Origin: Deltaproteobacteria bacterium
Lineage (GTDB): Bacteria > Desulfobacterota > Binatia > Binatales > Binataceae
Assembly (NCBI GenBank): GCA_021817345.1
Contig: JAKAVC010000061.1
Coordinates: 1 to 47,768 of the forward strand
Reading direction: 5' to 3'
Length of the DNA: 47,768 nt
In this document: piece by piece, positions 42,963 to 47,768 of the stretch
Layout: every line of letters begins with the position of its first letter
How positions within the stretch are numbered: the stretch's first letter is position 1
The notes under the pieces: generated by a model
Told to the model about the DNA's origin: nothing
The model's input: only the letters and a program-made list of their open reading frames with translations
The model's database searches: none
Made by a program: the position numbers and the translations under genes

Positions 42963-44159
42963 CTACTTCGGTGCGCCATCAACCAACGGCGCTTCGGTGA
43001 GCACGTAGTTTACCTTCTCACCGGCGTGCAGATCCCCGCTGAAGGTCGCGACGACCAGGTCCTCCGCGGTCAGGCCCTTGGTGATTTCAACCCAGGAGCC
43101 GTCATTGATACCGGTGGTGAGCTGTTTCGTAACCAGTCGCCCATTCTTTACCAGGAGGACTTCAGCGGTTTTTCCTTCGCCGTTGACCGCGGACGCCGGC
43201 AGGCCCAGGGCCTCGGGATGCGAGACCAGAATAAGCTTCACGTGAGCGTACATCCGCGGATAAAGCACTCCACCGGGGTTGTGGATGTCGATCTCGGTCA
43301 GCATCGTGCGCGTCGCGAGATCCAGAGCCGACGCGTAACGCGTAACCGAGCTTCTCACAACCAGCCCCGGAACCTCGTCAAAGGTCAACGTCGCGGGCGT
43401 GCCACGCCGAATGTATCGGCACCATCGTCCGGGCACATATACGTAAACGCGAAGCTTGTTCAGCGTGGCAATCGTAAGAATCGGGCCGCCGCCGGTGCGA
43501 TGGCCTCCGGCGCCCTCCGTCGCGCCGGGAGAGATCAGCGCCGACGACTCGTTGACTCCGATCTCGCCGCCGCCCGCTCGAATCAGGGCACCGGGATCGG
43601 CGAAGCGGCCGGTGATGGTTCCGTCAAACGGCGCGATAATCCGCGTGTATCCCACGAGCGTGCGGAGCGTGTTGACGTTCGCAAGAGCCGCGCGATATCT
43701 GGCGTAGGCCGCATCGACGTCTTCCCGCGCGACGAGGCGCGGATCCAACCGCCAGACCTGGTTCAGCCGCTGATAGGTGATTTTGTCGATCGCCAGTCTC
43801 GCCCGCGCATGCGCGAGGTTCGATTTCAGCTCTGGCACTTCGATCACCGCGAGCACCTGCCCGGCTTTGACTCGGTCGCCCTTGTCCACGGAGATCGACT
43901 TCAGGTATCCGGTCACCTTGGCATGCAACGCGGCCTCGTAAAATCCGACGAGGTCGCCCGGGAGCTCGATGCTGAGCGTCATGTCGCGACGCTGCGCATG
44001 GAGCACCGTCACCACAGGCGCCGCCGCCGGCGCCGCGGGAGGACGCTGACGGCATCCTGAGAGGCCGCCCGCGACAAGTGCCACCAAACTGAACGCCGAG
44101 AGCGCGATCCGGGCGGCGAGTCCCCCACCTGCCTTGCAAGTCCTGCGATAGTTGTTCAT
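42963..44159 (-). CDS. RND efflux periplasmic adaptor (membrane fusion protein)
   Basis: A 398-residue lipoprotein-type adaptor (signal peptide, lipobox LSGC at about residue 36). The lipoyl/barrel-sandwich halves are visible: GFYEAALHAKVTGYLKSISV with KGDRVKAGQVLAVIEVPEL, and later IIAPFDGTITGRFADPGALI. Between them is an alpha-hairpin of modest length, and after them the beta-barrel and membrane-proximal domains. It bridges the inner-membrane pump and an outer-membrane channel. The start ATG at 44159 lies 44 bases after the pump stop. The order pump then adaptor is the reverse of most operons, and no outer-membrane TolC-type gene is in the window. Confidence 0.9.
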   Translation of the reverse strand: MNNYRRTCKAGGGLAARIALSAFSLVALVAGGLSGCRQRPPAAPAAAPVVTVLHAQRRDMTLSIELPGDLVGFYEAALHAKVTGYLKSISVDKGDRVKAGQVLAVIEVPELKSNLAHARARLAIDKITYQRLNQVWRLDPRLVAREDVDAAYARYRAALANVNTLRTLVGYTRIIAPFDGTITGRFADPGALIRAGGGEIGVNESSALISPGATEGAGGHRTGGGPILTIATLNKLRVYVYVPGRWCRYIRRGTPATLTFDEVPGLVVRSSVTRYASALDLATRTMLTEIDIHNPGGVLYPRMYAHVKLILVSHPEALGLPASAVNGEGKTAEVLLVKNGRLVTKQLTTGINDGSWVEITKGLTAEDLVVATFSGDLHAGEKVNYVLTEAPLVDGAPK

Positions 44160-44203
44160 CGCGCCATCGCGCCCCTCCGCGTCCGCCTCGCCGGCCACGA
44201 GTC

Positions 44204-47200
44204 TCAGCGCCTTTCGGCCTCTTTGCCTTCCACGACCGGCGTCCGTTTGAACGAGTAAAAGAGCTCCCACACGCTGGGCACAAGAAACAGCGTCATAACC
44301 AGCGACACCGCCAACCCACCGATCACGGAGCGGGCAAGCGGCGCGGAGGCCGCCGAACCGCGCTCGAGCTTCAAGGCCAGCGGCGCGAGACCGGCGATGG
44401 TGGCGAACGAAGTCATCAGTATCGGCCGCATGCGGACGCGTGCGGCGTCGACCGCCGATTGCCTCAGGCTCTGACCGCCGAGACGGCGATTGTTTGCGAA
44501 GTCGATCAGGAGAATCGCGTTCGACACGACGATTCCGATCATAACGATCACGCCCATCATCGATTCGATGTTCATTGTCGTGCCGGTCACCCACAGCATC
44601 CATACCACGCCGATCATGCCCATCGGCACCGAAAACAGAAAAATCAGCGGATCGAGCCAGGAGCGCGCTTGCGCGACGCCGACCAGGTAAACCACGACCA
44701 CGGCCAGGATGAACCCGCTCTCGATACTCGCGAATGTCTTCTGCATGTTGACCACCGAGCCGCGGAAATACACTTTTACCGTGCGCGGAGGCTTGACCCC
44801 CGCAAGTGCGCGCCTTACCGCGTTCAGCGTGCCGCCCAGGTCGGCGGTGCTGGGAGAGATAAGAACGTCAACGACGCGTTGAATGTTGTAGTGGTCGGCC
44901 TCGGAGGGATAGCGTGTGAGTTTGATGGCGGCCACTTCGCCGAGCAGGATGGACTGCTCGTGGCCGCCCGGATTACTGGTGGGACGCGGCTTTGCGCCAC
45001 GATAGTGGTAATCCTCGAAGTTGGAGATGAGCCGGGTTCCGACCGGGATATCGAGCAAGGTCTGGAACGAATTGATGTTTTGTTCGAAATACTGGGCGCT
45101 CAGATAGTAGTCATCGCCGTTGCGCGGATCAATCCAGATGGACGGCTGGATCATATCATTGCTGTTGAGAGCCGTGATGAGGTTGGTAATAACGGAGCGC
45201 GCGGTTATGCCCAGGCGCGCGGCTTTCGTGCGATCGACGTTGATTTCCACGGTTGGATAGTCGGCCACCTGCTTGATCATCAGCTGCCCCACCTCGGGCA
45301 GGGAACGAACGCGTTCCTCGATTTCCCGGGCGAAGGTGAACATTGGCGAAAAATCCTCGCTCATCGGCGCGCTCAGTTGAACATCGATCGGCGCCTGGGC
45401 GCCGAAATTGAGAACGGCGTCTATGATGCTGCCGGAGCTGAAGAACGTGCGGACCTCGGGCACCTCGCGTTGAAGAGCCGCGCGCACGACTCGCTCGTAG
45501 TAGGCCGTCGAACGGCTGTGTTCGGCGCGTAGCGCCACCAGTATCTGGCCGGTGTCTTCGCCCGAGTTCGGCGTGTACAGCGCCGATACGTTGGGAACAA
45601 CGCCCAGGTTCGCGATCACCTCGCGCAGGTCGTGGCGCGGGATCACCCGATGAATGATGCCGTCGATCCGCCGGGCGGCGGCCTCGGTCAATTCCAGACG
45701 CGTGCCGGCCCGCGTTGCGATATTGATCACAAACTTGCCCGGGTCGGTCTCCGGAAACATTCGCGTACCGAGCATCGGAAACATCAGCATCGAAACCACG
45801 AACAGAACCACGGCCGACGCGATTACGAGCGCCTTGTGGTCCATCGTTCGATCGAGCAAGCGGGCGAAGCGCGTTGCGAAGCGCTCGTAGGCCCGATCGA
45901 AGGCGGCCAGCGGGCCGCGGCGCGTGTCGACGCCGGTTGCCTGGCGGCGGGCGGCCTCAAGCGCTTCCTCCGGATTCAGCCCTCGCGCGCAATAAATGGG
46001 GATGATCGACATCGAGACGACGTACGAAGCCGCCATCGCGAATAGCACCGCAAGAGCCAGCGCGGTGAAGAGCTCTCTGCTCACCCCGAACAGAAAGACC
46101 ACCGGCAGGAACACCACGATTGTGCTGATGGTGGAGGCGAGCACCGCGTAAGTGACTTCCTCCGCCCCCTCGGCGGCGGCTTTGGCCGGCGCCTTGCCCA
46201 TCGCGAAATGACGATTGATATTTTCGAGCACGACGGTCGAGTCGTCCACCAGTCGGCCGATCGCAAGTGTGAATCCTCCCAGCGTCATGAGATTGATGGT
46301 CTGGCCGGATACGAACAGGCCAACGAGCCCCGCCATGATCGACAACGGTATCGACAGGAAAATGGCAAAGGTGGATCGAACGCTTCCCAGGAACAGCAGA
46401 ATCATCAGCGATGCGAGCAGCGCTCCGGAGAGCGCTTCATGTTCGAGCGCCCGAACGGCGTTCAGGATAGTGCCCTTCTGGCTGAAAAGCGTCCCGACCT
46501 TCATGTTGGCGGGCAGGCCCGTAACTTCCCGGATTGCACGTTTGACGCCGCCGATCACGTCCAGGGTGTTGGCGCCGGTCTGCTTGAAGATGGGAACGTA
46601 GACCGACGGCCTGCCATTGATGAGAACCTTGTTGTATTGGATTTGAGCCGCATATTCCGCGTCTCCAACGTCGCGCAAATAGGTCGGCGACTGGCCCGGC
46701 CCGAGCTTTATCGGGACGTGGTTAAGCGCCTCGGGCGTGGGAATCTGCGAATTGGAATAGATATACCAGTCATACGGGCCAATCTTCGCGTCGCCGGCGG
46801 GCAGAATCTGGTTGGTTGCGTTGATCGCGTTGGTGACGTCGCGCAGGGTGAGCCCTTGCGCCTGAAGCTTCTGCCGATCAACGTAGGCCATGATTTGGCG
46901 AATCTTTCCGCCAAACGGGTACGGCACCGAGGCGCCTTCGACTGTCGCCATAAAGTTGCGCACGTTGTAGCGCGCCTGATTTTGAAGCTCGGTCTCGTCG
47001 TACGGCCCCGAAAGCGTGACGAGGATCACCGGGATCGAAGAGGATGCGTTGTACTCGAGCACAAGCGGCGGTAGCGTGCCGGGAGGCATAAGCCCCAAAT
47101 CACCCATCGCCAGCGTCGCCAGGTTGGCCGCTCCCACGCCGATATTGACGTTCGGATGAAAATAAACCGTGATTGCGCTCACGCCCGGGATAGAGCGCGA

Positions 47201-47437
47201 CTCTATGTGCTCGATTCCGTTGCCCAGAGTAAAAAACCGCTCATAACGGCTTGTGATGTCCTGCTCCATCGCAAGTGGCGCAAATCCCGGGTAAAAGGTC
47301 GCCACCACTGCGGCCTTGATATGCAATGGCGGGAATACATCCACAGGCATCCGGGTGAACGCCATTGCGCCAAAGAGCGCGGTCAACAGGGCGGCCACGA
47401 TGACCATGTAGGGGTTACGCAGCGAGAAACGTGGCAT
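44204..47437 (-). CDS. RND efflux permease (AcrB/HAE1-like)
   Basis: A 1077-residue RND transporter with the standard plan of 12 helices and two large periplasmic loops. The N-terminus RFSLRNPYMVIVAALLTALF and the TM4 motif GRLVDDSTVVLENI, which contains the proton-relay Asp pair, are diagnostic. The first half repeat ends near 530 and the second starts about DHKALVIASAVVLF. The carboxylate pair and overall length place it with AcrB/HAE1-like pumps rather than metal (HME) pumps, but substrate cannot be deduced. ATG at 47437 with GAGG upstream; the frame to 47470 adds a short unsupported leader. Confidence 0.93.
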   Translation of the reverse strand: MPRFSLRNPYMVIVAALLTALFGAMAFTRMPVDVFPPLHIKAAVVATFYPGFAPLAMEQDITSRYERFFTLGNGIEHIESRSIPGVSAITVYFHPNVNIGVGAANLATLAMGDLGLMPPGTLPPLVLEYNASSSIPVILVTLSGPYDETELQNQARYNVRNFMATVEGASVPYPFGGKIRQIMAYVDRQKLQAQGLTLRDVTNAINATNQILPAGDAKIGPYDWYIYSNSQIPTPEALNHVPIKLGPGQSPTYLRDVGDAEYAAQIQYNKVLINGRPSVYVPIFKQTGANTLDVIGGVKRAIREVTGLPANMKVGTLFSQKGTILNAVRALEHEALSGALLASLMILLFLGSVRSTFAIFLSIPLSIMAGLVGLFVSGQTINLMTLGGFTLAIGRLVDDSTVVLENINRHFAMGKAPAKAAAEGAEEVTYAVLASTISTIVVFLPVVFLFGVSRELFTALALAVLFAMAASYVVSMSIIPIYCARGLNPEEALEAARRQATGVDTRRGPLAAFDRAYERFATRFARLLDRTMDHKALVIASAVVLFVVSMLMFPMLGTRMFPETDPGKFVINIATRAGTRLELTEAAARRIDGIIHRVIPRHDLREVIANLGVVPNVSALYTPNSGEDTGQILVALRAEHSRSTAYYERVVRAALQREVPEVRTFFSSGSIIDAVLNFGAQAPIDVQLSAPMSEDFSPMFTFAREIEERVRSLPEVGQLMIKQVADYPTVEINVDRTKAARLGITARSVITNLITALNSNDMIQPSIWIDPRNGDDYYLSAQYFEQNINSFQTLLDIPVGTRLISNFEDYHYRGAKPRPTSNPGGHEQSILLGEVAAIKLTRYPSEADHYNIQRVVDVLISPSTADLGGTLNAVRRALAGVKPPRTVKVYFRGSVVNMQKTFASIESGFILAVVVVYLVGVAQARSWLDPLIFLFSVPMGMIGVVWMLWVTGTTMNIESMMGVIVMIGIVVSNAILLIDFANNRRLGGQSLRQSAVDAARVRMRPILMTSFATIAGLAPLALKLERGSAASAPLARSVIGGLAVSLVMTLFLVPSVWELFYSFKRTPVVEGKEAERR

Positions 47438-47559
47438 GACGCACCTCGTCAGGCGCAACCGAAATATCATCCTGGCGAGCGGGTTTCGGTTGGGCGATTC
47501 GTAGCGCTTGCAATGAGGATGCCGAACGCCACACCTTCCATCGCGCGTCGGACTCTCGA

Positions 47560-47768
47560 AGCGGTCTCAAAAATGGTTTTGTCGAGGTTCTTGGGGTATT
47601 TTGAGCCGTGGGCGGACGAGCCGCGGCGGAGGTGGGAGTGGAGTGGAGCTTGCCGAGGAACAGTGGGAGGTGGTGCGGGGACTGATTCCCGAGCCGCCGC
47701 GGCGCGCCGACGGGCGTGGCCGACCGTGGCGCGATAGCAGAGAGGTGCTGGAGGGAATTTTGTGGGTG
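47560..47768 (+). mobile_element. Left end of an IS5-group insertion sequence (approximate)
   Basis: The transposase N-terminus at 47643 implies an element whose left end lies between the RND operon start (47437) and that gene. The sequence changes character about 47560-47600 (CTCAAAAATGG, then GGGTATTTTGAGCCG). I cannot fix the terminal inverted repeat without the right end, so the boundary is a guess. Confidence 0.4.
47643..47768 (+). CDS. IS5/IS4-family transposase, N-terminus (cut by window edge)
   Basis: The frame from GTG 47643 to the window end gives 42 residues starting MELAEEQWEVVRGLIPEPP and continuing RADGRGRPWRDSREVLEGIL. This EEQW...LIPxPP...GRGRPWRDxREVLxGIL pattern is the N-terminal winged-helix (DUF4096) of IS5-group transposases. 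GGAGG lies upstream. The rest is outside the window, so whether it is intact is unknown. Confidence 0.85.
   Translation, partial: MELAEEQWEVVRGLIPEPPRRADGRGRPWRDSREVLEGILWV

Overview
The window is about 47.8 kb of GC-rich, densely coding bacterial chromosome with strong third-position GC bias. That bias creates many long spurious antisense frames. The gene set is an aerobic chain with alternative complex III (ACIII) plus a caa3 oxidase, cytochrome bd, LL-diaminopimelate aminotransferase, the MEP isoprenoid gene ispG, and acyl-CoA degradation genes. It fits an uncultured, aerobic, lipid- or hydrocarbon-degrading lineage of the deltaproteobacterial or Candidatus Binatota kind. That taxonomic guess is inference from gene content; no rRNA or other decisive marker is present.

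Region 1 (1-12.3 kb): an edge-truncated polytopic membrane protein, then a long minus-strand respiratory operon read from 12246 down to 1013: actA, actB, actC, actD, actF, coxII with a fused cytochrome c, a fused coxI-III, coxIV and ctaG. Many junctions overlap by four bases. ActE, the usual monoheme cytochrome c subunit, is absent. Electrons probably flow quinol -> ACIII -> CoxII cytochrome domain -> CuA -> heme a/a3-CuB.

Region 2 (12.7-20 kb): housekeeping and small genes, namely dapL, folK, a glycine-rich lipoprotein, ispG, a conserved hypothetical, a family III CoA-transferase with terminator, an HExxH protein with a histone-like basic tail, and a conserved hypothetical.

Region 3 (19.9-25.2 kb): a compact minus-strand operon. 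It begins with a small excisionase/BldC-like HTH protein and a methyltransferase, then an alpha/beta-hydrolase, a thiolase-fold protein lacking the nucleophilic Cys, a DUF35 protein, a PHP-domain hydrolase and two hot-dog (MaoC/FAS1-dehydratase-like) proteins. The thiolase/DUF35/two-hot-dog set resembles the ChsH1-ChsH2-Ltp2 hydratase-aldolase of steroid side-chain degradation, but with the domains on separate chains and a PHP enzyme inserted. This is the best candidate for an undescribed system in the window.

Region 4 (25.4-33.2 kb): enoyl-CoA hydratase followed by cydAB. cydB has no canonical start codon at its natural N-terminus and probably starts at ACG. Then come an MBL-fold hydrolase, a BON-PDZ membrane protein, citrate synthase with terminator, and a DedA protein.

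Region 5 (33.2-35 kb): gene-poor and degenerate, with short repeats, a tRNA-T-arm-like sequence and a truncated, frameshifted pseudogene that still has a clean terminator.

Region 6 (35-47.8 kb): a small periplasmic helical protein, an M1 aminopeptidase with a HEAT-repeat tail, mscL, glnA, a DUF1646 transporter-like protein, a lipoprotein, an RND efflux pair, and the start of an IS transposase running off the right edge.
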